A stretch of 64,000 nt of DNA from Pterobdella sp. o SKG-2022 (taxonomy: Eukaryota; Annelida; Clitellata; Hirudinida; Piscicolidae): positions 2,053,826 through 2,117,825 of the forward strand of contig OZ038327.1 in assembly GCA_964035795.1 (NCBI GenBank). Direction: 5' to 3'. This document shows, piece by piece, positions 13,997 to 30,781 of the stretch (positions are counted from its first letter, which is position 1; every line of letters begins with the position of its first letter). The notes under the pieces were generated by a model. That model did no database searches. It saw nothing but the letters and a program-made list of their open reading frames with translations, and was not told where the DNA came from. Made by a program: the position numbers and the translations under genes.

Positions 13997-15460
13997 ACCA
14001 ACTAAAAGCACATAGTTAAGTAAGGAAACTAGAATTAGCTACTCAACGTACATCCAAGTGTTCATACCTGTTAAAGTGTATAATAGAAATGTTATTCTTT
14101 TTATTATTGCTCTTATTTTTGTTTATCTTATTATTTTTTTATTATTGTCTTTAATATTTGTCATTATTGGTGTTTTCATCTTTTTTATCATTATTGCTGC
14201 TGTCATTGTTGTTATTATTATTATTTATTGTTATTCTTATTATTGTTATTTTTATTATTACAACGTCACATCGTTCAAACTCGCCTCAACTATAAATTTA
14301 AACTTTGTTTAAAAGTTAACTTATATTTGTTTAAAAGTTGATTCGATACGCTTTGTTGATCTACTTTGTGTAAAAGTGAAATGCTTCAAAAGTTGATTTA
14401 TAATCGTTTTAAAAGTTAACTCAATTGAAAATATTTCCTCTCAGGTGCACGGAACCAATGTAATTGTTATTTTTATTGTTATTATTATTATCATTATTTA
14501 TTTTATAAATATTAATGTTATTGTTTCCAATTTTTTTTTCATTCATTTTTTTTAATCTTATTTTTTTATCTTTACCATCATCTTCGGTGTGATCTGATCT
14601 TCAAATTTAAATGTTTTTTTTAAATTCAATCAAGGCTCGATTAACTTTTCATCATTTTGTTTCCGTTTTGATCTTAATTTTGGGCGTTAAATACCAACTT
14701 TAGTTTTTTTCTGGTAGTTCTTCTTCCTGTCTATATTTTGCTTGTTATGCATTCTATGCTGATCTTTTTCCTGTTACTACCAAGTTCAGTTAATCTTTTT
14801 TTTTTTCAATTTTTTTTTTGGTCATTACTTTTTTTGATATTTCTTGTGTTAATCTTTTTTCTGTTGATTTATTTATTCTTTTTCGTTTTTTTTCTTGTCA
14901 ATCTATTTACCGGCGTTATACTGTGGGCTTAAGGCTTTGTATAAAACATTCAAAACAGATGAAAAAATAAATATTTTTTTCTGGTGCTATTCTCCATAAT
15001 TCTATTTCTCAATAACATAGAAGAGTTCTCCAAATTTTGATGAATATAATTATTATTTTTTTATTATATTATTCTATATTATTTTTTTTATTTCAGTATG
15101 ACGATTATTTTTATTTCTATTTTGATCATTAAAATGCTCAATGTAACGAATATCATTTATCTTTTTTTCCATCTCTGATCGTGTGTTTTACTGGGACTAT
15201 CGAGTCTATCTATATAAATATACATAATTTCATGAAAATTCTGAATAAACATCATCTTCACCACCACCATCATCATCATCATCATCATTGGTTTAATCCA
15301 CACCACACTGAGTGTGGCCATATTTACTCTATTTAAAGATTACTTTTTGTTTTTTTTTCTAACGTTTTTATATATTTTGATATTTGAGTCATAATATTGT
15401 TTCTAACCACGATCCATTTTTCTTCTCAAACTCTTTTGGTTGTAAGTTAAATCTATTTTA

Positions 15461-15570
15461 AATGGCTCGATTGAAAGAGCGTTTGGACCATAGTCACGGG
15501 GATCAACTCCCTGTCTGGGTAACGTCTTCAGCGCCTCAGTTGCTTTGATGGCGTTATTTAAATAAACGTT
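15461..15570 (+). mobile_element. tRNA-derived SINE-like element, copy A
   Basis: The core shares long matches (CTGGGTAACGTCTTCAGCGC followed by CTCAGTTGCTTTGATG) with the reverse complement of 57661-57750. A degenerate Pol III B box (GGATCAACTCC, 15500-15510) precedes the shared core, and a Pol III-type tRNA-like head is plausible. The element is too decayed at the head to assign a parent tRNA. Confidence 0.75.
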
Positions 15571-16504
15571 TTTTATTATATTATTTTTTTTTTATTATAT
15601 AAGTAGGTCTAAATTTTATTTTTTTATATAATTATTCTTTATATATACATCATACATTTATATTTTTTATTCCTTGTCTAATATTATTCACCATCTAAAT
15701 TTTTTTTGAAGTATACGTTTTTTTTTTATTATATTTGTGTATCATTTTTTTAAAAGAATTTTTGTTTTTATTCCTATACTTTTTTTCTGTTTTCTTTATT
15801 TTTTTTATTATTCAGTTATAATTTATCACCTATGTTGTATATTATAATTTTAACTTTAGTTTCTAATTTGCATATTCTTACAGTGCCTAAACCATTAAAT
15901 GTATTTAAGTATTCAATTCACTTTTAATTGCTTTTAAGCATTAAAATCACTTTTAAACAAAACTTTTTATGTATTAAATCCACTTTTAATTGTACTACGT
16001 TGACTTTTGACCGAAACATTTATGTTGAGTTAAATTCGCTCTAAACTTCAAAGCATTAAATTTACTTTTAGTTCTAATAAGTTAAATACTTTCCGAGCAT
16101 TAAATCCACTTTTAATCGTCATTAACTTTTGATCAAAGTATTTCGTTTTAATTTACCCTCAATTGTAATTGGTTGATTATAATCATTGATATATACTTTT
16201 AAATTTCCTCTAATATTTTAAATTTTTAACACAATATTTCCAACATTTTGATGATAACTTCCAGTTTTTTTTACCAATGGAAACAAACACCAAATTCGTT
16301 AATAACCTAAAACACAAAGCTTTAAAAAGGGAATCTTACATTGAACACGTTGTTGTGTATTTTTGTTTTATATATGAAAGTTCTTAGTGTTTTGTATACA
16401 TTTTCAAAGTTTTTTTGAATGTTTTTGTTTTTCTTTTTACTGTTTTGGTATTTTTAAGAGTTCTGGTTTAAATCGTTAAACAAAAAGTATTTTATTCTTT
16501 TATA

Positions 16505-16570
<66 letters not shown>

Positions 16571-17074
16571 ATGCATTCATCCAAATTTCTCAATAATATA
16601 TTCTAAAAGAATGAACTTTAAAGTTAATTTAGAATTTCAATAAAAATAAAACCCTTTAACTTTTCTGCTTCAAAACGCCTTTGATTATGTCGACATGAAA
16701 CTGATAAATTCTTTAAAACCATTAATGAACCGTTGAATAGCAAATACTTTTTCCATCTAAAAAATGAAAAGCTTGTCTATGATAGTTTTTTAAGACCTCT
16801 TCGTTATTTATAAAGATCAAAACTTCAAGTTGATACAAGGTTTCAAGTCTTTGTAGGTATTGATAATATCGTTAACATTCAAAACTTGGGAGAAAGTTCA
16901 ATATTTGAATACACACAAAATTATTTTTACTGAAAATAATTAAAATTCACTTTTAAAACTGAATTAAAATCCACGTGCGTTTTGATAAAAAGAATCACAT
17001 ATAGAACCTGAACTAATAATTGCTTATGAATTATTATTGAGCTTGTCTAATAGTATTTTTGGAAAATTTCCAAA

Positions 17075-18713
<1,639 letters not shown>

Positions 18714-21250
18714 CCTTCAACCTTTGTTCATTTAGTGAGGTTTATAAGTGCACATTTTCTTGAATAGTTCTGTTCACGAAATCGACCTTCTAATGTCATA
18801 TTACATTCACGATAACATAACTACAAAGATATCCATTTATTTAGCGCTATAAAAATATCTGATGTTAAATAAAATTTACAATAATTTTCAATTTTTTTAT
18901 TCTTATTATGATCAACTTCAACTCAACTAATGCTTTGTGTTTAAATGTAATTAAATGAACAAAAATTTATTATCAAAAATAATTTGAAATCAAAACAAGA
19001 TTTTTGAACATGATATAAAATCAACTGATTTATTATTTCTTAGTGATAATATCAATACAAATATCAAATCAAGCACTGCTTGGTAATATCAATGATTATC
19101 CATCAATTTGAATGATAATTTAATAGGTCCTTATTAACTTAATTAAACTGATTAAATCAATAATTATGAATTTGACTGAATAAATCAATACTCTATTAAT
19201 TCAATTAGTAATATCAATAGCGGTTTGTAAATACAAATCAAAAAATCATTATCATCACCACCATCAACAATATCATTATCAAAACCACCCGCAATATAAT
19301 TAATAAAAAAAAGCAAGTCTAATGGAAACTTAAATAACTTAACACTCTGAACTTAACAAGTAACAATTGATATAGCGTTCAAAAATAAATGCGGTGCTCA
19401 CGCGAAAAATTGTACGCCCTATAATTATCAAAGTAAAAGAAACCACTAATGATTAATTTAAATTATAAATAATAATATAAAAAATCTAGGCTGGCTACCG
19501 TCAACCCCAATTACTGCGGCAGGTACAGCAGTATAGTATATGGTTATTAATGTTATCATTTGAATATAGCACCTGCAAAAAATCATCACTCTAATAATAA
19601 AATCAATTTTATTAGTATGGCTATCTATTTAGAGATATTGTTGAAGTAGTGGTAGTAAGCGTTAAAACTGCTATTATTATTCTTTTTATTATGATTATTA
19701 GGATTATTGTTATAAACATTATTTTGATTATATTTATTGTTTCCATCATTATTATTTTTATTATTATTATGGAAGCTAGAACATCTGGGAGTTATGCTCA
19801 AGCTTCTAGTATGGTACTACAGATGCAGCCATTTCGATACATAATAATAAAAACAACAATAATATATAATAATGAAAATGTTAGCATAAATAATGATAAT
19901 AATATAAATATTAATAATGATAATAATAGTATAATAAATTTTAATGATAATAATATAAATAATAACAATAGTAGTATAAAAAGTAATAATAATAATATAA
20001 ATAAAAAGATGTTACAAGCACCAAACCACAAAAAGCAACTTTGGAAAGTTTACGTCATCAAATTGTGATATATAGACCATGAGATTGATATTATAAAAAT
20101 CATAATAATAATAATACATTAGTAACAAAAATAATATACATTAATAAAAAAAATAATATACATTATAATATACAATAATAACAAAAATAATAAACATTAA
20201 TAATAAAAATAATATACATTAATAAAAAAAATAATATACATTAATAAAAAAAATAATATACATTAATAAAAAAAATAATATACATTAATAAAAAAAATAA
20301 TATACATTAATAACAAAAATAATATACATTAATAACAAAAATAAAAAATTTTTTAAAGGTATTGAAGAACAAAAAAACACAAAAATTATTAAACAGTGGA
20401 AAATGATAATAACCAAAGATAGTATGTAAAAAAACTAAAAAAAACAGGAAGATGAATACATTAAGGTATCGATGACGTCAAGGCACTATTAAGTTAACTT
20501 TTAAAACGTCTAAATGTGATTGCGAAGAATTTAATTGAGCGCAGAGTTGAATACTAGCGTTAATGAAAATTGAAATTTGTTTAGTTTTAACAAGTGTTTA
20601 AAAGTGAAAAAAATTTAAATGTTCAAAATTACAAATTTTCGAAAACAAATACTTGAAAATTGTTTTTTAGTGGAATAAATTACAAATGTTTAAAAGTTAA
20701 AAATTATTTTTACAAATGTGATTCAAACCGTGTAAAAGTACATCGAAATAGCAAGGCATTTGCGAGGTATGGCGATCGTAAAAACAATCTATTTTACTCA
20801 TATTTTATAAAAAATAATATCACTCATTTTGTCTGATGATTTATCATTTGAGCATTATTATTATTGGCATTTTGCTACTATTCTTATTATTATCATATTA
20901 GTATTATTGTTATTATTATTATTATTATGCTTGAAATGCATTATTATTATTATTCTATCATGCTTTCTCTATTATTATTATTATTATTATCAACTTTTTT
21001 TTATCATGTCTTTCTATTGCTTATTATCATTTTTACTTTTTACATTATTTTTCTTATTATCATGCTGCTTCTGGTCGCTTATTATTATTTTTCTATTATA
21101 TTTTTTATTTTTTTTTAATTATTGTCACTTAAGTCATCATTACTTCATTTTTTCAATATTAGTAGTATTGCCATCATTACTTAACATCGTTGCTATCATT
21201 TGGTTAATTATTATCATTATTATTATTATTGTTGTTTTAATTTTCAATAT
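18714..21250. other. AT-rich spacer downstream of METTL1
   Basis: No gene is supported. The stretch holds a fragment at about 19485-19550 that resembles the 3' end of the ~360-bp repeat found at 50663 and 51333, Asn/Ile-coding ATT/AAT low-complexity sequence (19650-20040), a ~22-bp tandem array (20105-20340), and more ATT-rich sequence up to the last exon of PPP1R14. Confidence 0.6.
20105..20340. repeat. ~22-bp AT-rich tandem repeat
   Basis: Ten or so copies of a unit close to AATAATATACATTAATAAAA differ mainly in the length of the final A run. It is a minisatellite with no coding potential. Confidence 0.85.
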
Positions 21251-21489
21251 TTACAATTCGGAAACCTTGGCAATCAAATCGTCGGCAAAAGCCTGAAAAC
21301 CAATTATGAATCATAAAAAAAAAAATTAAAAAAAGTACCATAAAATATTATTATTTTAAAAATTTATTGCGATATCAATACCATTACTAGTATTGGTCAC
21401 AAAGATCATCTTTACCATAAAATAATAATTATCATAAAAGAACCTTGATGGCAGTAGGTGCAATGGTGAGGTGTGATATTTTATCCTGT

Positions 21490-21561
<72 letters not shown>

Positions 21562-23806
21562 TCATTCTATTTAGAGCCCATTTTCCTCAGCAGAAGGTAA
21601 GACTTTTTTGAAAAAAGACTTTTCCACGTGAGGCGGTCGTGTGGGTCAATTTCCATCAAACTGAGCTTTGCCCGATCCTTTTTCAGCAACTTTTCTTATG
21701 TCATTTTTGGCCTACCGGGTCTTTTAACACCAACAACCTTGAATTCTCTGAGTTTTAAAAGCCAACCTGAGCTGCACACCACATGACCAAACCACCTCAA
21801 CCTATGACAACGCAACGCCGATTCTATGTTCTGAATGCCAAGTTTTGCATGCAATTTTTCTGCACTTATCCTGTCTTCAACACTGGCTTTGCAAATCCAT
21901 CGAATCATAGCCAAGTCATTGCACTTCAATCGGTTCAGGGAAGGCGTTGTTAGGCTCCAGATTTCAGAAGAGTACAGCATCACTGCTTTAATGTACGTGT
22001 TGTAGATTTGACCTCTGGTTGTGAAAAGTAGATGGGGATTGGTGAGAAGTGGAAGAAGCTGACGAAACTTACTCCAAGCAGACTTGTATCTGGTGATTAA
22101 GGAAAGTTCGCAGCCTCCCCCAGCAGAAATCATGTCACCAAGATAACAGAAGTCAGTAACATCTTCCAACTTGTCATTACCCATTTGAACTTCAGTTATT
22201 TTCCTACCATCCACTGGTCATTCAGTACCCAGACATCAAGCACGTCTGAATGATGGATCTCTCTTCAAACCACCGCCCATACCACAACACTTCTTATGCA
22301 CCCAACTTTTACAACCTTCACAAAAAATTGAATTACAGCCTACACCATTAAAACAAACACCACATGGAAAGCAACCAGATTTTTTGAGCATGTTCAGGTG
22401 ATTACCACATACCATAACCTTTGTTTTTACCATATTTACCCTAAGCCCTTTAACCTCTAAGCCATTTTTCCAACCTAGAAACCAAACCTTCTAATGTTTC
22501 AGAAATAATTACCAAATCATCAACATACAGCAGTTCCCATGGAGAACCAATCCGAAACCCCATAGAAACAGCTTCAATTACTATAATGAAAAGAAGGGAA
22601 CTCAGAACTGATATATATATATTATTTCTATTTTTCCTTATTATTGTTATTAATTACTTATATAGTATTTGTTTAATATAAATTTATCAATAACCAATCC
22701 ATCCATTTACCCACCCACTCATCCATCCATCTATCTATCCGAGTTAACCTTGATGTAAGTCAATTGATCTTGCTTGCTTTCCATATCCATCAACTCATCC
22801 AGGTCAATAGGGCACTCATAATCTTCATATGGTTGGTTGTCCTGTTGTGTTTGTATGGTTGTTTCACCATTGATGGTTGTTTGTATTATTATGAATACTC
22901 ATCATAATAGCCCAGCCCTTGGTAAAGAAAAACGGGCTAAAAAAGAAATTGATCGATTGATCATCATCAGATCAGGTGAGTTGCCCGAGGTAAAATAATA
23001 ATAATATAAAAAATTATAAATGCTATAATTAAATGATGATTGAGTTTTTATTGATATGGAAAATAAAATGGACCAAAATGTTGGAGACTAAATGTTATGA
23101 CAATATGATAGATAGATGAATAGATATGAATGACTAATAAAAATAAAAAATAACGGCTACCAAAAAAATAAGTAATAATTAAATAAAAATAATAATGAAA
23201 AAATTGCCATAATAATAAAAATAATAACACAAAATTATTCATAATAATAAATATAACGATAATCTAAATAATAATATCATTAAATAATAATAACAAAAAA
23301 CACTTGTTGGCTGAATGCCTGCATCTGTTCCTCCAACCAATCCTCAACAGCAAGCCTTTTCCTTATTAGCCCCATTTTCTCTTTCGGGTATTTGGCTGTC
23401 AAAAACCTGAAAAGTTTTTGAGTCGTTTGGCGGTTTAGGGGAAATTTTCAAAAAACGTGCTTTTTGATTGGTTTTATGAGAGGTCTCAAGCATGGCGAGT
23501 GAAAAGTTTTATTGTGAGGTTTGTTATGAGTGGTTCAGTGGGAATGAGATTTGGAGTTTTTCAAGATTTTAAGTTTGTAACAAGGGTTGAGTATGCAGTG
23601 AACTTAAGCTGGGGTGAATATTTATTGAACTTAAATTAATGGGATATCTGGGAAGTTTCCGGAAATGAGTACCTCTGTGATTCTCTTGGGTTTACGTCAT
23701 CAGCAGACGAGAAATCCACGTGGGAATGTTCGAGATTTTCTTTGTTGTTGCCTATACCACAAGATTTGTTAGCTTCTAGTTTTTCGATTGTTTCGGTAGT
23801 TGCCAT
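21251..23806 (-). CDS. PPP1R14: Protein phosphatase 1 regulatory subunit 14-like inhibitor (CPI-17/PHI family)
   Basis: Four exons join in phase on the minus strand: 23806-23673, 23406-23304, 22841-22749, 21292-21251, giving 123 residues. The family inhibits the PP1 catalytic subunit once a threonine in an RVTVKY-type loop is phosphorylated by PKC or ROCK. Here the equivalent is QRFLTAKYPKEKMGLIRKRL, with the Thr kept, followed by the helix AVEDWLEEQMQAF and IDLDELMDMESKQDQLTYI. The short last exon AFADDLIAKVSEL matches the terminal helix (EAFISGLLDKI in vertebrates). I chose the Met at 23806 because it starts MATTET; an in-frame Met 10 codons upstream is possible. The 1.5-kb last intron carries a decayed LINE in the same orientation. 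The gene is head-to-head with the Ig-domain gene. Which PPP1R14 paralogue it equals cannot be said. Confidence 0.85.
21492..21559. repeat. (TA)n array at the 3' end of a LINE
   Basis: About 34 perfect TA dinucleotides directly adjoin the 3' terminus of the minus-strand LINE fragment, suggesting that the element's tail or its target site was TA-rich. Confidence 0.95.
21560..22610 (-). mobile_element. 5'-truncated, frameshifted non-LTR retrotransposon
   Basis: Reading the minus strand, the element opens at the late reverse-transcriptase motif (SSLLFIIVIEAVSMGF, then LLYVDDLVIISETLEGL). It continues with MVKTKVMVCGNHL and a C-terminal cysteine cluster (CGVCFNGVGC, FCEGCKSWVHKKC), then a 172-residue open stretch 22214-21696 with YLGDMISAGGGCELS, ICKASVEDRIS and RLRWFGHVV. 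Frameshifts near 22455 and 22225 split the frame, so it is dead. The catalytic box reads YVDD. The 5' end breaks off near 22610. It lies in the PPP1R14 last intron in gene orientation. Its last 30 bases recur at 62020-62067. Confidence 0.9.
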
Positions 23807-24200
23807 TTTAAAATGATTACAGTTGGTTTTCAAAATTTTTAAATTTTGTTTTGAATCTTATTCAAATAAAATTATAATTTTGAAAAAATTGATATAAAAC
23901 AGAAAAATATAGACTAAGGAATACTAAAGCTTTTTTCACTAGCAAAGATAGTTGATTCATAACTCATTCATACATAAATTATAAATTTGTTACTTCATTC
24001 AAAAATAGAATTTATCCAAAGTTATTTTTTAATTTGATTCAGTTAACACAAATTTATAATAATAAATTAAATTTCTTTTTATGTTTAAAATTTACTTTTG
24101 AAGTTTTCAAAGTTTCAGCCAATCAAAAACAAAAGTGATTAAGAGGTTCCTGTATTGCTTTTAAGAATAGGAACTTTAAAAAATCAATAAATAATTTAAA
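23807..24200. promoter_or_regulatory. Shared divergent promoter region, PPP1R14/Ig-domain gene
   Basis: Only 394 bp lies between the two oppositely oriented start codons. The sequence is AT-rich without a clear core motif. The promoter role is inferred from arrangement. Confidence 0.45.
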
Positions 24201-28076
<3,876 letters not shown>

Positions 28077-29074
28077 GTCATCCACATTCGAAATGGCCCT
28101 TCAATCACGTGCAATCGTAGATTTTCAACTGATTTAATTTCAGTTGCACATCCCTTAAAAAAGGCTTTATCACATGCAATTTTCGAAAATGTTATTTTTA
28201 AACTTTTTTCTTTTTTTCCATTAAAATTCATCATGAGAGATTTTATATTTTTTGCTTATTCATCTACCCCATTTATCTCTTCCTTCATCCGTCTATCTCT
28301 TTCCTCCCATCCATCAACCATTTCATCTACTTTCGTCCTACCATTCTCCCATCCTCTCCATTCATCCCTCCTCCCTATCTCATCCATTTCTCATCCTCCA
28401 CCCATCCATTCTCCCCAACTCATCCATCATTCTTCTTCTCTACCCATCCATCCTTCCCAACTCATCTATCTTTCCCACCCTTCCATCCATCCAATCGACT
28501 TGACGATTAAATGCAGGCATTTAAGTCATGCACAGAGAACGTTGATATTTCAAACTTATTTCCATTTTTTCACGTGTTTTTTTGTTTATTTTTTCTCCGT
28601 TTTTTTTTCATATTTTTGTCTCAATTTTGAGATTGACGTTTTTCATTTTTCTCATTTTTTTTGTATTTTTTTTTTGTTTTACTTTTTTTTCCATTAAGTT
28701 ATCAACGTTTTAACGCTTTTCAGCTGTTTCAGAGTTTGCTCCCGCCAGTTTTGTTTTCACTCTTCTGTCAAATGTTTATTTTGCATTTGTGTTTTTAAAA
28801 ATATTTAAAGTTTCAATCCATTTTTAATCGTTCTGCATTCTGTTTTGTTTCCAAATTTCTCAAAAAAACTTCTATAATCAAGCAAGTTTTTATACATTTT
28901 CAATCGATTTTTTGTTCAAAATTCTCTTTCAAAATCAATAAAATCTTCGAAAATTAATTAGAAAAAATAAAATATATATAGTTATAGAATATTTTCAAAG
29001 CAATAATTAAAAATAAATTATTTTAAAATGATATTCCATAAAAATATATAAAAAAAGTTTTGTTATATCATTAG
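28077..29074. other. Spacer with CATC-rich and T-rich low-complexity sequence
   Basis: It contains a degenerate CATC/TCCA-rich tract (28260-28500), T-rich sequence, and AT-rich DNA. A terminal exon of the upstream Ig-domain gene may lie here (an acceptor near 28723 is possible), but none is convincing. Confidence 0.4.
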
Positions 29075-29750
29075 CCTATTTCTGCCGGTTTCCCGCACTC
29101 TGTGCTAGATCCAAAAAATTTTTTCACGTGTTCTTTGTGCTCAAAAGTATATGCTCAAAAATGTTCGCTATATAAGCATACAAATGCTAATCATAGCGAA
29201 GATTCCAAATATAAATGTCATAACTGTTCTAATAGTTATTCCTACAGGAGTAGTCTTGTCAGACATATGAAGGACCACGCCACAGATGGGGAGGAAGCTT
29301 GTAAAGCTCAAAACAAGGAACTGAATCCATCAAATGAAAATTTTAAAAGCTTTCAAGGTGGGATACTTGTTATTCTTCTAAATCTTTTTCACTCATTTTT
29401 ACATTAAAAGTTTTGACAGATCCATTGCTTTAACTAACTTCTTCTTTCTTAGATTTTGAAGATTGGAAGTATAAGATGGAGAGTGCTACAATATTCAGAT
29501 TTTTTTCCAAAAAAAAATCAAGTTTTACTAAATGTGGATATTTGTTAAAACATTACTTTTGTTTCAAGAATGGCATATATAAGCCAAAAAGTTGTCTTAA
29601 GAGGAATTTGAAGACTCAAGGAACTTGCAAAATTGGAAAAAAACGTTTGCGATGCAAGAATCGTTGCCAGAATCTATGAAACAGGTGTACAATTTATATA
29701 ATCTGCAAAAAATTAGTCATCCAAAATGAAGGAGCAGGTACTTCATTAAT
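29075..29750 (+). pseudogene. Zinc-finger plus transposon-associated domain fragment, frameshifted
   Basis: Exon-like block 29075-29357 encodes two C2H2 fingers (FTCSLCSKVYAQ with H-X4-H, then YKCHNCSNSYSYRSSLVRH). After an intron in phase, 29450-29679 reads DFEDWKYKMESATIF, HYFCFKNGIYKPK and KRNLKTQGTCKIGKK. The pattern of aromatic W-K, Y-C-x-x-x-G, then LKTQGT-K-I resembles a DNA-binding region found in many invertebrate proteins linked to MULE-type transposases. After a run of seven As near 29640 the expected continuation (CDARIVARIYETGVQF) appears in another frame, so the reading frame is broken. No start codon is identified upstream. It is best seen as a decayed transposon-derived gene; a spliced functional zinc-finger gene is less likely. 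Confidence 0.5.
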
Positions 29751-30191
29751 TTTTATTTATATCCAAAAAGGAAATTTCCATTATTTATTTTCATAAACAG
29801 TTGGAAATAGGACGAAAGTATTGCAAGACTGGAGATGTTATTCACATTGGTATGAATGGTTGTGTTGTGATGATAAAGTTTCAATAAAGCTATTAAAAAT
29901 TACATGTGGCTAGGCTATAAGGAAAAGCGACTAGAAATACCGCATTACATTACACTGTGGCAACTTTTTAAAATAATTTAACTAATTTATTGTATTAAAA
30001 TTTTTATTTTTATTTGTCTATTAATATAGCGCACTAATAAGCAAGTCTCATGATATGATATGCTTGAGTGAATTAAACTTTAGCCCCGCCACCCTCACCT
30101 CATCTCTTAGCCTTACCAATGTTAAGTACTGCCAATAATACTAACCACCATGAAATAAAAAAAAATCACATTGAAGATTTTCGACGCCATT

Positions 30192-30464
30192 ATGGCAACT
30201 TCAAGGGTTAAAAAGGAAAAATCTGAACAAAATAAATGCCGCTCAGAAGCCGAGGAAAAAGCAAAATTTTTTGAAACACTTCAACTTCTATCAAACAATC
30301 TATTTTTGATAGACAAACTTCGAGAAGGTTATCATCAAAAAGTCACTCCGTATGACATTGATATTAAAGAGATGAAGGGTTTTTTTAAAAGAATTCAGGG
30401 TTTGATGAACCCACTCAAAGATCTCGGCTATGTAGAAAAAGAATCTATTAGTCTAATAATATAA
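30192..30464 (+). CDS. Hypothetical 90-residue protein
   Basis: An uninterrupted frame starts MATSRVKKEKSEQNKCRSEA and continues with a charged, helix-prone segment (AEEKAKFFETLQLLSNNLFL, then LREGYHQKVTPYDIDIKEMK). Composition is far from the Ile/Asn/Leu-rich shadows common in this window, which argues for real coding. The first Met in good context is at 30192; the frame is open 21 bases further upstream without an ATG. It ends 318 bp before TMEM186 on the same strand. I do not recognise the family. It may be one exon of a longer gene, since a GTAGAA site follows DLGY near the end. Confidence 0.5.
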   Translation: MATSRVKKEKSEQNKCRSEAEEKAKFFETLQLLSNNLFLIDKLREGYHQKVTPYDIDIKEMKGFFKRIQGLMNPLKDLGYVEKESISLII

Positions 30465-30781
30465 CGTATATGCTTTCGAAAGTTAGCTCTTTTTTTCGGA
30501 ACTTGAAAAGTGTGGTTTTCAGAAAACTTAAAATTTAAATTGTGATACAATCTTTTCCATTTTAATTGATTTTTCAATGCCAAAAAATAAGTTATTAATA
30601 TTTTATTTAACGGATAAATAAAAAACAAATTCAAATATTTTACTATTTCCAATAATTTAAAAACAAACTTGACTCAAAATGAAAAACGTCTGATAAAATT
30701 CTTGAAAAAAGTTTAGGAAAATTTATCTTTGTTTTAAATTAATCAAAATTTAATTAACATCAAAGTTTAATAGTGTACCGA

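Larger units (their letters stand above)
13198..17074. other. Spacer between innexin and METTL1
   Basis: No convincing exon is visible. Contents are a (CA)n array (13784-13807), a long (CTC)n array (13858-13996), a tRNA-like SINE copy (15461-15570), T-rich and ATT-rich sequence, and a (TATC)n array (16508-16570). Several AATAAA-like sites just after the innexin stop (13260-13430) could be polyadenylation signals. Confidence 0.6.

Noticed and set aside
21696..22214. 172-residue minus-strand frame as a host gene
   Set aside because: The sequence is the C-terminal region of a non-LTR retrotransposon polyprotein, with frameshifts upstream.
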